Assembly (NCBI RefSeq): GCF_000002985.6
Contig: NC_003282.8
Span: forward strand, 1,736,001-1,800,000
Source: Caenorhabditis elegans
Taxonomy: Eukaryota > Nematoda > Chromadorea > Rhabditida > Rhabditidae
Length of the DNA: 64,000 nt
Reading direction: 5' to 3'
Translations under genes and position numbers: made by a program
Notes under the pieces: model-generated
What the model was told of the DNA's origin: nothing
The model's input: only the letters and a program-made list of their open reading frames with translations
Database searches by the model: none
Shown: in pieces, positions 31,673 through 43,300 of the stretch
Position numbering within the stretch: the first letter of the stretch is position 1
How the letters are laid out: the number at the start of each line of letters is the position of its first letter

Positions 31673-32570
31673 AATTTGTTTTTTTCAAATTGGTATCAAA
31701 TGTCTGAAAACTTTTTGAATTTTTCAGAAGTTTTTTTTGGTAAAAATATATATTTCCAACAATAACAATATGTTTTGAAACATTTCAAATTGTCATGCAG
31801 TTTTTTTTATTTTCAAATTTTTTCAAATTTGTTTTCCTTTTTTTTTGCCAAATACCTTTTCCTCTGTGTGTCATCATTAAAACAAAATTGCATTCCATTT
31901 TATACAGACAACAACAACAATAACAAACAACAGTTTTTCACTTTTCCACAGTGTAATGTGATGGCTAACAACCTGGCAACCCAAAAAAAAAACGAGAATT
32001 AGAATTCAGATAACAATCAGCTTTAATTTTAGCTGGGAAATTGGACTCTTTGAACAAATAAAAAAAGAAAATCCTTCTTGTAAAAATTAATGGAAAAGGA
32101 ACAAATTTCAGATTGAACTTTTGATAGGCGAATTGGGACTGTCAAACAGGACATCCGATTTTAAAAAAAAATTGTTAAAAATTCACAGTGCCAAAATAGC
32201 GAAATATCGTAGTTATTAAAGTTTTTATTTGCAGTCAAAATTTTTGAAATTACCCAAAAAATAGGTTATTATAAATTAAAAACACGAATTTATACTTTTT
32301 TGTGTGCATAACTACTACTTTAATTTTCTCTTTTTGATTTTAAAGTGCACTATTTAATAACTCAATTAGTTTCAGAAATCTTCATAAAAGCTCAATGTCA
32401 AATTAAATTTAAATTCTGATATCATATTTTAACAATACATACGTGTTGTTTAATGTTTTTTCTGTCCCCCTCCCCGCAAATTTGTTACAAAAAATTGCCT
32501 GCAAAGTGTGTAATTTCCTACCCTGACCCCGGCGACTGCATTATTTTCAAGCCAGAAACGGGCGGAGCCA
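31673..32570. other. Upstream region of the collagen gene
   Basis: AT-rich, with a small ACAACAACAATAACAAACAAC run near 31910. No exon or large repeat was seen. It likely includes the collagen promoter at its right end. Confidence 0.5.
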
Positions 32571-32578
32571 ACCGTGCC

Positions 32579-32620
32579 TTATAAGCCAGAAGTTCGGGAG
32601 TCATTTTCAGCAACGCAACA
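32579..32620 (+). promoter_or_regulatory. Collagen core promoter: TATA-like box and splice acceptor
   Basis: TTATAAG at 32579-32585 lies 36 bases before the ATG. TCATTTTCAG ends at 32610, ten bases before the ATG, and is a good trans-splice acceptor. Both being so close means the outron would be only a few tens of bases, so one of the two may not be used. Confidence 0.5.
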
Positions 32621-33667
32621 ATGGACCTCGAACAACGAATCAAGGCTTACCGCTTTGTGGCCTATTCGGCAGTCGCTTTTTCGGTGGTTGCTGTGATTTC
32701 CGTAAGTTTTTGAGCTTCTGGAAATTCTGGAATTTTTTAGAACTGAAATTCAAATATGATAAATTGAGTTTTTATCAGAGATTTTGAATTTGAATTTCCC
32801 GCCAAAATTTTTCTCCAATATTCAAATTTCCAGGTCTCTGTGACTCTGCCGATGGTGTACAACTATGTTCATCACGTCAAGCGATCCATGCAAACTGAAA
32901 TCAACTTCTGTAAGGGCTCCGCAAAAGATATCTGGACAGAGGTGAACCATCTGAAATCAATCCCCGCCAGCCGTAACCGTACAGCACGTCAAGCTGGTTA
33001 CGACGCAGGTGTCAATGGAGGAGGATCTGAAGCATCTGGTGCACCCGGTAACTGTGAAGCTTGTTGTCTTCCTGGAGCAGCCGGGCCTGCTGGAACTCCC
33101 GGAAAACCTGGTCGCCCAGGAAAGGCCGGAGCCCCAGGACTCCCTGGTAACCCAGGACGGCCACCACAGCAACCATGTGAGCCAATTACCCCACCACCAT
33201 GCAAACCCTGTCCCCAGGGACCAGCTGGACCACCAGGGCCACCAGGACCAGCTGGGGATGCTGGATCCGACGGGAGCCCTGGAGCACCGGGAAGCGATGG
33301 GCAACCGGGAGCAGCTGGAGACAAGGGGCCTGCCGGGCCAAATGGAAACCCAGGAGCACCGGGATCCCCTGGAAAACCGGGAGAAGATGGAAAATCCGAG
33401 CCAATCACCCCAGGAGCACCAGGACCTGCTGGACCACCAGGACCACAAGGACCACCGGGAGCCCCCGGACAGCCAGGACACGATGGTCAACCAGGGACAC
33501 CTGGACCAAAGGGACCAAATGGAAATCCAGGTGCTCCGGGAGCCGATGGAAATCCTGGAACACCAGGAGTTGCTGGAGTCGCTGGAAGTGGTGGAGAGAA
33601 GGGAGTATGTCCGAAATATTGTGCCATCGATGGAGGTGTCTTCTTTGAGGATGGAAGTCGGCGTTAA
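32621..33667 (+). CDS. Cuticle collagen, dpy-13-like
   Basis: Two exons, 32621-32701 and 32834-33667, give 304 residues. The N-terminus [20 protein letters not shown] is the conserved nematode cuticle collagen start, with a membrane anchor at about residues 11-42. Further on, the region with [12 protein letters not shown] is followed by CEACC, which begins the cysteine clusters. Two main Gly-X-Y blocks are interrupted by [12 protein letters not shown] and by EPITPG. The C-terminus has a CPKYC cysteine pair and a short non-collagen tail ending GSRR. Family role: secreted, processed, cross-linked trimer of the exoskeleton. The start resembles DPY-13 most closely from memory. An AATAAA at 33684-33689 gives a very short 3' UTR. 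Confidence 0.97.
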
Positions 33668-33689
33668 ATGTTCGTTTTCGAGAAATAAA

Positions 33690-34401
33690 TCATTTAATTT
33701 TCAATATTTTTTTTGTTGCAAAAAATTTAATTTTGGCGGAAAGTTCAAATTTAAATTTCCGACAATTTTTGGCAAATTTTTTAAATATTTTCCCGCTGAA
33801 TATTCTACTTCTCAAACAACTAAGGTTTTGGCGCAAAATTCCAACTTTCAAAAATATTGGCGGGAAATTAAAAAAAAATTATTTCGGAAACGAGAATTGA
33901 ATATTTGATTTAAAATTTCGGAATACGAAGTTTAGTTTTAAAAATTATTTGAAATTCATTTCAAAAAATTTGGTGAATATTCCTTTGTTTTTTGGTTGGA
34001 TGTTCAAATGTTCAATTTTCAAAAATTTGGCGCGAAATTTAAAAAAAAAAAAATTTTAAATAAAAAAGAATTTCAATTGGAAATTCAACTTTTTGATTTA
34101 AAAATTTTAAACAAAATTATGGCGGGAAATTCAAAAATTTTAAATCTCAACATTCTGTCGTTTGAGTTTTTAATAAATTTTTCAATTAAAATTTTTTGGC
34201 GGGAAAAAAAAATAAACTTGTGAAAAAATCTGGGTGCGATCTTTAAATTCAAATTTCCTATCAATTTTCAACAAAAAATTCAAAAAAAAAAAAAAAATTC
34301 CGACCGGTTTTGCTGGAATTTCAAATTTAAAATTTTCAAAAATCTTCCCGGAAATAGATTCTTCCCAAACTTTCGGCAAATTCGAAATTTTTAATAAATT
34401 C
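33690..34401. other. Intergenic AT-rich sequence
   Basis: Composed of degenerate TTTTGGCGGGAAATTCAAATTT words, a low-order repeat also seen at 53930-54280. No exon is supported. Confidence 0.5.
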
Positions 34402-34552
34402 ATGTGGTGTCAGAGTGTCTCATTTTGGTTTGATCTAGGTAGATCTTCGAAAAATGCGGGAAAATGAGACGCAGACTTGTCTAGTGATTTTGAATGGTTA
34501 AGAACGTGCTGCCGTCACAATTTTTTGGCAAAAAAGTTCCGCATTTTTTGTA

Positions 34553-35803
34553 TTAGGTTGAGCAAAAAGTCTTTGCAAAATTTGTATTTTTCTTCATTTC
34601 TCAGCGTTAATTCATTTTTTTCTGATTCTGTTTTTTTATTTGCATAGTACGTAATGTGCATGTTTAATATATTTAAAAAAACTTTTGGGTGCTGTTCAAA
34701 ATGACCGAGAATTTGCTCGCCGAACGTCACGCCCTCCGAGGGGTTTTTCTGTACGAGTTCCCCCAAAGCTGCAATTGCAACGAAGCTCGTCGTAACATGT
34801 GTGCAGTGTTAGGCAAGAACTCTGTCACCTACAATACCATGAAGTTTTGGTTCGAAAAGTTCACGAAAAAGAACTACGATCTCGATGATAAACCAAGATA
34901 AGATCGCTCTCGTTTGGATATCGATGAGGATATTTCGAGAGCCCTGGAAGATGATTCAAGAGCAACGTCACGCGAACTTTCTGCGACTCTCAAGCATCCC
35001 CAAAGAATCATCATCAATCATCTCCAAAAAACCGGAAAGATAGAAAAGTTCGGTCAACTCGTTCCTCACAAATTGTCCGATTCTCAGAAAAATTGCTTTG
35101 TGACCTCTCTCTTTCGCTGCTCACTAGGAAACGAACAACGGACTGGGTTAAAGATATCATTACTGGAAATGATAAATGGGTATTGTATGTTAGCCATACC
35201 AGGAAAAAAGAGTGGGTCCTGGTCGAGGAAACCGCGACACCTGACCTCAAATGAGAACTTCACGGAAAAAAGTGCTTCTCTCAATTGGGCGGGACAGTAA
35301 AAGTGTCATTTCCAGAGAGCTTCTTCCAGACTTTGCTACAATCAGCGCTGGCCTATACTGCATTTAATTGGAAAAGGTGGTCCATGCTCATCGATTACAT
35401 CGCCCTAGAGGATCAAAGTTGTTGCTGCTCCATGACAACGCAAGACCGCATACAACTTTTAAGACCCGCCAGAAGCTCCAGACAGTCGGAATCCAAATTT
35501 TGTCTTACCCATAGTATTCGCCGGGCTTGGCTCCTACTGACTACCATCTGTTCCGCTCACTCCAGAATCACTTTGCCGGGCAGAAGTTTCATGATCGAAA
35601 GGTCGTCGAAACGGGGTTGGACGACTTCTTTGCCTCCTAATCGCAGGAGTTCTAGGCGGAGGGTACTGTTCAACTTCCGTTGCGTTGGCAAGAAGTCATA
35701 GGCATTAATGGTAAATATATTACCCATTGAATCTTGTTCGCTTTGAAAAAATACTACTTCCAAAAAAAAAAAAAATTTTGCAAAGACTTTTTGCTCAACC
35801 TAA
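34553..35803 (+). mobile_element. Mariner-type DNA transposon, 1251 bp
   Basis: Inverted ends TTAGGTTGAGCAAAAAGTCT and complement, about 30 bp, flanked by TA at 34551-34552 and 35804-35805. The length is typical of mariners. The interior encodes a broken transposase on the plus strand. The terminal repeats are nearly identical, which argues that the insertion is not ancient, although the coding region is already damaged. Confidence 0.95.
34701..35720 (+). pseudogene. Broken mariner transposase
   Basis: The frame starts MTENLLAERHALRGVFLYEF, with the helix-turn-helix region through KFWFEKFTKKNYDLDDKPR. A TAA at 34900 follows. The same frame resumes with LDIDEDISRALEDDSRATSR and GKIEKFGQLVPHKLSD and then shifts frame near 35090. 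Late pieces in yet another frame contain LLLHDNARPH and, after a TAG near 35505, YSPGLAPTDYHLFRSLQNHF, the second and third catalytic aspartate regions of the DD34D type. At least two stops and one frameshift make it inactive. Confidence 0.88.
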
Positions 35804-35840
35804 TAGATCAAACCTTAATGGGACTGTTTGACACCACGAG

Positions 35841-36202
35841 TAAATTTAATAATATTTTACCGGAAATTCAAAGTTTAAACTACTTTTTCAAGCGTTATTT
35901 TTTAAATTGAAATATTGAATATTAATCTGAAAATTAAACTGCCCAATTTCCAATTCCCGAATTCCCAAAAAAAAGTAGGTTTCGATTTACCCAATGGTGA
36001 ATAATCCAGTACACTCGCCTGCCAAAAAAAGCTGTGCAAATACATAATTGCGATCTCATCATCATCATCATTGCGCATACATACCCCCACAGAAATACCA
36101 TACAAAATAATAATAAATTGTATTATGAAATGGGGAAAAACCGAACGGCCAGGAATAAATACAGTCGTCATTTTCCCCAGCACCTGACACAAATATACCA
36201 AC
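35841..36202 (+). promoter_or_regulatory. Upstream region of the cysteine-rich gene with likely trans-splice site
   Basis: The strong acceptor ATTTTCCCCAG ends at 36180, 22 bases before the ATG. Upstream is AT-rich with an ATCATCATCATC run near 36057. No TATA box is evident. Confidence 0.4.
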
Positions 36203-38668
36203 ATGCCAGCTTTTTTGCCGTATTTCATTTCATTTGTATTTGTATTACATATTGAAGGTTCTAAGTTCAAACGACAGCTCTATCTATGTGGATCACAACC
36301 GTATCAGTTTTATTCCACAAACCGTAAGTTGGCAAATTTTAGGGGCTTGTAACTCTGTTGGTTTTCAATTTATCAAAAAATTGTTAACTGAAATAATAAT
36401 TCGTATTTAATTTTCTATAATTTTGTAGTTAAAATTATGTTGATAGCTTTGAAATGAACTGAGATATGAGCAGCTAAACATGAAGCGTGTATGCTTATGC
36501 TGGAAACGTGAGCATTTGATAAAGCAGCAATAAACAAAAATTGAGCATTTTGAATCGTCGAGTTCGAGTTCTAATATTATTTTCCTCAATTTGGAATACA
36601 GTTGGAGGCGATTTCCGGGCCTACCTAGTACCTACCTATGCCTGCCATGTGCCTACCAAGACTTGTCTACTACCTACTAACGCTTTTGTCATGCCTACAT
36701 AATATTGCTTTAGTCTACGCCTGGATTATGCCTACCTAGGCTTGCCTAGAGCATACCTATGTTTGCCTTGTACCTACCTACATATGTCAAGAGTTTACCT
36801 ACGCCCAACTGTCTCGTGCCTACCTAGTATCTATATGTGTGCCTATCTGGTACCAACATAGGCTTTCCTCGTGGCAATCTACCCATGCCTTGTGCCTACC
36901 TATGCATACCTTGTGCCTACTTATGCCTGCCTAAACTTGTCTAGTAACTACCAACGTGATCCTTTGTCATGCCTACGTACCCTTACCTTTGATCTATCTA
37001 CGCATGCATTATGCCAACCTGTACCTACCTGCCTTGCACCTACCTACATTTGTCTTGTGCCTAACAATGTTTGTCTGTGTTGCCTACCTGTTTCCCTACT
37101 GACGCATGCCTAGAATCTACCTACGACTGCCTATAGGCACAAAGCAGGCAGAAGGCAGGCGTAAGCCGCATAGAAAACAGTCAAAACACGTTAAGTGTAA
37201 AAATTACCCGAATTTCAGCCTGCCCATCATCACAATCGTGTCCGAATGGCGGGATATTCATGAACATCGCTTGCGAGCAATCTTATCAATGTACCCCTTA
37301 TTATTCGGGAGTCTCCACGTGTATTAACAATTTTTGCTGTACGTCACCTAATTCTCAGAATGTCCCGAATCCGATTATAACAACAACAACTACGAGAGCT
37401 CCAGGTTTTGGTGAGTACAGCTCTTTTTATAATTCCATAAAACTAGGTTATCCAACAGGAATCTGCCCATCAGGCCAGCTATCCGAAGTACGGTGTACTA
37501 CACGTGGACAATGCGCGGCCGGTCAAACATGTATCAGTGGGCTTTGTTGTACGACGACTGGTAACGAGTGGAATGGTAGGCAAATTTCGAAACTTTTCTT
37601 CTGTTAATTCTTTAATTCCAGTAGCCTGTGGAGGACAGCCCGCGTTGGGGTCCTGTGACATGTCGGGACGATGCTCTGCATTATCTCAAATATGCACATC
37701 GACGAATTACTGCTGTGAATGTCCATATGGACAAGCTTACGGGACTTGTGGGAATGTAAGTAATACACTTTGATAGCTCATATCTCGGTTCAATTCAAAG
37801 TTAGCAAAAAATGTTTAACTGCAAAACTATAGAGAAAAAAATGAAAAATATTTTACTTGTTTGCAACTTTTTGATAAAACCAAAACCAATTGAGATATAA
37901 ACTGTCAAAGTCAAAGTTTAGCAAAAATCTAAAATCTAATAATCATACTAGCTTTGAAAAGTTGGTGCATCAATAAGAGCATGAGAGGAATATGAAATCA
38001 TTGTTGAAAATTAGAATACATAAATTTAAAATATACTATCTTAAACATTACAAAGCAGGTGGGCGATATGCCGGCCTGCCTACCTGCCTGCCTAACACCT
38101 AATTCTGAGCTTGGACGGGAATTCGAGGATTTGATGTTTTAACATATGCAGGGGGAGACACTATGGCAGTTGGCAAGCTCGTAGGTAGGCAGGCAAGTGT
38201 TTCGTTGTTGCCTGCATGCCTACCTACCGCCAGTCTCGCCTTATTTTGGCTTAATTGCTAATTCAATTAATAATAGTTATTTTTTTAGTTTTAATGTTTT
38301 TCTCCAGAACGCATGGGCGTAGGCAAAAGGTAGGCGTAGGCCCACTTTAAAGTAAGCAGGCAGGCATAATTAGGCCTACCGGGAAACCACTGTGTATTTT
38401 CGTCTCTATTGAATCTTATATTTTAATGAAAAATGTTTAGGAAAAGTGAGCTAAAAGTGTGGTCAATTTACACATTTTAACTTTTTTTTATTAAAAAAAA
38501 CTCGGCCACCAATTTCTCTTCCAGGGAATCTGCCCAAATGGATTTTCCTGCCAAGCAAATGGCAATTGCTGTCCCTCGTGTCCAAATAATCAGACACCTT
38601 TTGGAAGCTGTGTTGCAAACCGGTGTGGTGGTGGAAGAACCTGCCGGAGTGGGAATATTTGCTGTTAA
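36203..38668 (+). CDS. Secreted cysteine-rich protein (Lustrin/EB-type cysteine repeats)
   Basis: Five exons, 36203-36323, 37219-37410, 37459-37575, 37622-37755 and 38525-38668, total 708 nt (235 residues), all phases closing. A signal peptide (MPAFLPYFISFVFVLHIEGS) is followed by repeated cysteine units, each ending in CC: FCCT, LCCT, YCCE, NCCP and the C-terminal ICC. Pattern CP.G...C...C..G.CC is that of Lustrin-type or EB-module repeats in nematode extracellular proteins. A threonine-rich linker (TTTTTRAP) separates the first and second units. The molecular role is not known. Introns 1 and 4 contain GCCTACC-type repeats and CATATCTCGG repeats. Confidence 0.85.
36604..37165. repeat. GCCTACCTA-type repeat array (intron of cysteine-rich gene)
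   Basis: Degenerate units of GCCTACCTATGCCTGCC and CTTGTGCCTACC fill most of intron 1. A short reverse-orientation end (GGCAGAAGGCAGGCG) lies near 37150. Similar arrays occur at 38058-38385, 50355-50795, 52845-53085 and 54757-54975. Confidence 0.8.
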
Positions 38669-39180
38669 TTCTACTTTTACCGTTCATATATCGGTTTATT
38701 ATAAAGATGTTTAAAAACATTAAATGCAGAGTTATTGTGTTTATTAACAATTTTCGATTTCCAAGGATAACCAAGATATGGGTTGTCAAAGTTGAGCTAT
38801 AGAGCATTCTTGATGCACCATGTCTTAAACATTGGCAGCTCACACATCTCGGTTAATTTTGATATTATTAAAACATGTTTAACTACAAACTTATGGAAAA
38901 TTAAATAAGCAATATTTAGCTAGTTGAAAATTTTTTGATAACTTCAACGTGAGCCGAGATGTGGGCTGTCAAAGTTGAGAGCATACTCGATGCACAATGT
39001 CTTGTACCACGTTACTTTAATTGCTCATATCTCGGTTGATTTTAATGCTATCAAAAAATTATCAACTACAAATATATAGAAAAAGAAATTACAAACATTT
39101 TGTTAGTTGAAATTTTTTTGATAAATCCAAATACAGCTGAGATATGAACTGGCAAAGTTTTAACAAAAATTGGAAAAAAA
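37770..39180. repeat. CATATCTCGG/CCGAGATATG dispersed palindromes and GCCTACC arrays
   Basis: GCTCATATCTCGGTT and its complement GAGATATGAGC frame about 130-bp units built around ATCAAAAAATTGTCAACTA. Copies are seen near 37776-37915, 38690-38790, 38830-38975 and 39010-39150. GCCTACC/GGTAGGC arrays at 38058-38125 and 38180-38385 form a second inverted pair. The block spans intron 4, the last exon (38525-38668) and the 3' flank of the cysteine-rich gene. Confidence 0.7.
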
Positions 39181-40322
39181 AATAAAAATTGAGTTTATTT
39201 GGTTTCAACATACATAGTAGTTAATAAATATACAATACAAGCTTATAGTTTCTGTATTAGCAAATAAAGAAAATATATATATATATATGTAATTAAGAAA
39301 ATGTCGAAAAAAAAGTAGTTACATGCGTGTTGTTCTCCGCTTCAAGTTGTGACACCCGTTTTGAATAGTACAGAGTATAGGAAAGTGGGGGGTTAAGTAG
39401 AAGTTTATATGAAGATGTTCCTGTCAAGTTTGACTCTTCTCGAGACGATCAATCTAGAAAAATGTACAGAGAGTGTACGGTAAGGTACTGAAGGTAGACA
39501 TGCAAGAAACGAAATAAAGGGGTACTGGGAGTTGAAATTTTTTGAAATTTTTTTTCACATTGAAATTGAAATTTTTATCAGATCTCCACATTCAAATAGA
39601 TTTTGACCTATTTTTCAAATGATTTTCAGACAAAAAATAAAAAAAAATTCTGTTGAAAGTTTTGAAAATTGCCTGAAAACTTTTAAAAAAATACAAAAAA
39701 AAATACAAAATTTGGAATGTCAAGTTTTTAAACGATTTTTTTTCCAAATTATTCAAACTCACGTGAAGTCAGAACAGTCTCATTTCGCTTTGATCTTTGA
39801 AAAATGCGGCAGAAGAGACGCAGACATCTCATCATGATTGCACATGGTTAAGCTGACGTCACAATTGTTCTGGGGTCACAATTCTTCTGGAAAAATATTC
39901 CCGCATTTTTCGTAGATCAAATCGCAATGAGACAGATTTTTCCGATTTTCTATAATTATTTTACTATGAAATCAGGAACTTTAACAAAAACCAAAATTCT
40001 ATAATTTTCAGTTTGATCTTATTAAAATTATACTTTAAATACAAAAAAGTTCTTTGAAAATTACAGAAAAAAACCGAATTTTAAAATATTTTTAATTTGA
40101 AAAAAATTATCGATTTCTGTGAAATTCCAAAAAAAAAAAAACTAATTTTTGTAAGTTTGAGCAAAAATTTGCAAAATTTAACTTTCCCAAAAATTTCAAA
40201 GCAATACCAATACCCCAACTAAATGGATAGAAGAAAGAAAATTATTACAAAAACAGAACATTTGGGGGAAAAACACAAAAGCAACCGGTTGGGGAAAGAA
40301 AAAAAAATAAAACGGAAAATGA
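39181..40322. other. Intergenic region between convergent genes
   Basis: Contains an (AT)n run near 39275-39288, a truncated palindrome at 39759-39932 and otherwise AT-rich sequence. No exon is supported. Confidence 0.5.
39759..39932. mobile_element. Palindromic element, GTGTCAGAGTG family, copy 3 (right end truncated)
   Basis: Begins CTCACGTGAAGTCAGAACAG and has TCTCATTTCGCTTTGATCTT, GGTTAAGCTGACGTCAC and the complementary GTAGATCAAATCGCAATGAG. The expected final GGCACCACG-type end is missing. Confidence 0.75.
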
Positions 40323-43300
40323 CTAATTGAGTACGGAACTAACGAGTAGCTCTCCCTGTCGGGACCAATCACAGAACAGATAGTAGCGGAGAAGCATTCG
40401 GTATTTGCCAGAGAACAGCATGTAGACACAGATGTTGCATGAAGCATTGATGATCACCTGGAATAAATCAATAATACTGATTTTCATGCGCTGACGAAAA
40501 ATACAAAAATGTATTTTTATACAGTTTTCCCCCTATTCATGTGTGCAGAAACATTTAAAAAAACGCATGCATTTTTTGCATTTTCCGACATTTTTCTACA
40601 TCGGTTATGGCACGTGGTCGCTGGCTGTCCTTTTGCATAAGTTTGAAGCAAACGCGCCTCATTGAGAATTCACGTTGGCGCCAACTCTCGCTATCCATTG
40701 GGCGTGAGAGACGCAGATACAGTGCGTACAAGTTCTATACGCCACCCCCTAAATTTATGCCTGTGGCCACGTCTGTGCTTTCAAAAAAATTTCTGTTGAT
40801 GCCATTCGATTCCAAATCTTAAAAAACCTATAGGCCCAAATTTTCATGACCTTACCTCAATAATTAAAAAAATTAGGTCAATAAATCGAAAAATTGGCCG
40901 TACAACTTCTATACGCCACCCTCGATTTTTTGATGATTTTTCAAAAATTTACAATTTTTGAGAAGAAGTTGAACAGCACATTAATAAATTTGAGTGAATT
41001 TCGGTGCACAGTAGCTTTTCCTACAACCATAGAACAATTTTGTCCCAATTCGTAGATCCATGGAGTGCCAATGGCACCAGAGGGCCTGAAACGTGGATTT
41101 CTGCTCCCACGTGAGATATAACCTCAAAAGTTTGAGGATATGTTCTAGATACTATTCAAACATTTCATGCAAATTTTGGCATAAATTGGACTGTTCCTCG
41201 TCTCGATAGAAACACATTCATGTAAGGTCTAGCCACTTTTTGGCTACTGGAATGCTTAGAGGCCGAAATCACGGCGCCCGTGCCTTTTAGAGAGATTGAA
41301 GCATAAAAAATATTGAGATTACCACAATTAAATCACTATTTTTATTCATATGTTCGTCATCTCACCTCTTATCCGAAGAAAATGCGGAGCATCAAAAATT
41401 TGTGTGTTTTCAGTGCATTTCTACTGTGGTTTCAAGTTAAAACTTTTCTAAATCGCTAGAGCGCTTGATGATAGTAACCTTGATTGTTGCGTTCAAGAAC
41501 AATACTACGAAATCTGCTGTAGCTCAATCGCAAAAATGCATCCCCACTGGATTCATGTGCACCGTGATTTCGGCCTCTAAGCATGCCAGTAGCCAAAAAG
41601 TGGCTAGACCTTACTGAAATGTTTTAATATCAGCACGAAGAACCGCCCAAATCAGACCAAAATTTACCTGAGATGTTGGAATAGTGTCTAGAACATATCC
41701 CCACACTTTCGAGGTTATATCTCACGTGGGAGCCATAATCCACGTTACAGGCTCTTTGGCGCTCCACAGTAAATCGGGTTGGGACAAAAATGTTTTGTGG
41801 TCGTAGGAAAAGTTACTCTTTGCTGATATTCAATCAAATTTATAAATATTCTCTTCAACTACCTCTTTAAAATCAAAAGTTTTGAAAAAATCGTCAAAAA
41901 ATTGAGGGTGGCGTATAGAAGTTGTACGGCCAATTTTTCGGTTTATTGACCTAATTTATTTAGTTTTTGAGGTACGGTCATGAAAATTCAGGCTCATAGG
42001 TTTTTTAGGATTTGGAATCAAATGGCATCAGCAGAATTCTTCTAAAAAATTCAGACGTGCCCACATGCATAAATTTAGGGGGTGGCGTATAGAACTTGTA
42101 CGCACTGTACTACTTTTTTCTCTGGACGTGAAAAACGCAAAGAACCGTTTTGCCGTCTGCATCTCTTCTTTCACACGCTATTTTGGCTGTGGACGAGGAA
42201 TTCTCCTCTTCCAGGATTTCTAGGCCATTTTCTCACATTTCTCAAGTTTTCTCGTCCGCGAGAAAACGTGAATTTTGAGACAGCCAGCGAGCACGTGTTA
42301 TGGGGTTATTCATGTGATGACAAAAAATGCAAAAATGTATTTTTATGTGGACCGATCTAGAAAAATGTCGAAAAATTAGAAAAATGCATTTTTGCTTTTT
42401 TTTTGTCATCACATGAATAACCAACCCCATTAGGTTATTAATAAATTTAGAAAAAAAATTAAAAACAATTTCAGATTAATCTAATGAAAATCTAATAATT
42501 AGTGGCTGGTTTTGGTGGAATTTTATTGTATTCGTGTGTGAAACGTCAATCGAAAAAAAAAAATTAACTGAGCAATTTTTGATTAATAATTGATTAATAA
42601 TAAATATTCGCAAAAAAAAACAATTTTTTTTCTCGAAAAATGGCTAGCACAAGTTTTTAAACTAGAAATAAAAATTATCACCGACAAGTTGCAAAATGTG
42701 CATTGCAGCTGGAAGTCATATTCAGTCTTTGCACTTTCAAATGAAATATGACTCGATCAAAAGTCGGCTGGAGCCTTCACAACCTTCTTTAGTCAGAACT
42801 CACCAATAAATTGTTAAAAGTGACAAGAGTTTGATAGATTGCTCCCTCAGTGCCCATGTTCTCCATAATATTGCAAACGAATGCAAGAGTGTTACAGGCG
42901 ATGAACAGGAGCACGATTGAGATGAGCATAATAGAAGTTTGTCGCTCCTTTCGTTCGGCTTTCTTCGAGAACTCCTCACTTTCGGCGCCACACTAAAGTT
43001 AGAAACAATTGGATTTTGTATTGTAGATCTTTTTTTTTTCTAAAATACTTTTTTCTCACACTGTTTCGAATCTTGGCTGCAATTTTCAAAATGGGGCTCA
43101 AATTTTGTATACATAAGTGCGTAACATCTGTACTCGTGCCGTGATAATTATAGAACCAGCACAGTATCGCACAGTATCGCTATCTTGAAATTAACTCTCA
43201 TTGCTTATAATTGGAGCTTAAAAAACAAAATACAAATTAAAGACGCTATTTTATAAACTAATGCATTTCTATCGATTACAATTAGTATATATGGTGGTAG

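Larger units (their letters stand above)
34402..35840. mobile_element. Palindromic element (copy 2) split by a mariner insertion
   Basis: GTGGTGTCAGAGTGTCTC at 34404 begins a copy of the element seen at 22998-23175. Its right end, GATCAAACCTTAATGGGAC to TTGACACCAC, lies at 35806-35838. Between them sits the mariner at 34553-35803. Removing the mariner and one TA restores a continuous palindrome of about 190 bp. Confidence 0.9.

Noticed and set aside
32957..33490. Antisense ORFs of 136 and 177 residues under the collagen exon
   Set aside because: Glycine-proline codons leave the opposite strand open. They are shadows of the collagen gene.
34914..35300. 128-residue ORF as a separate gene
   Set aside because: It is a middle piece of the broken mariner transposase and shifts out of frame in its second half.
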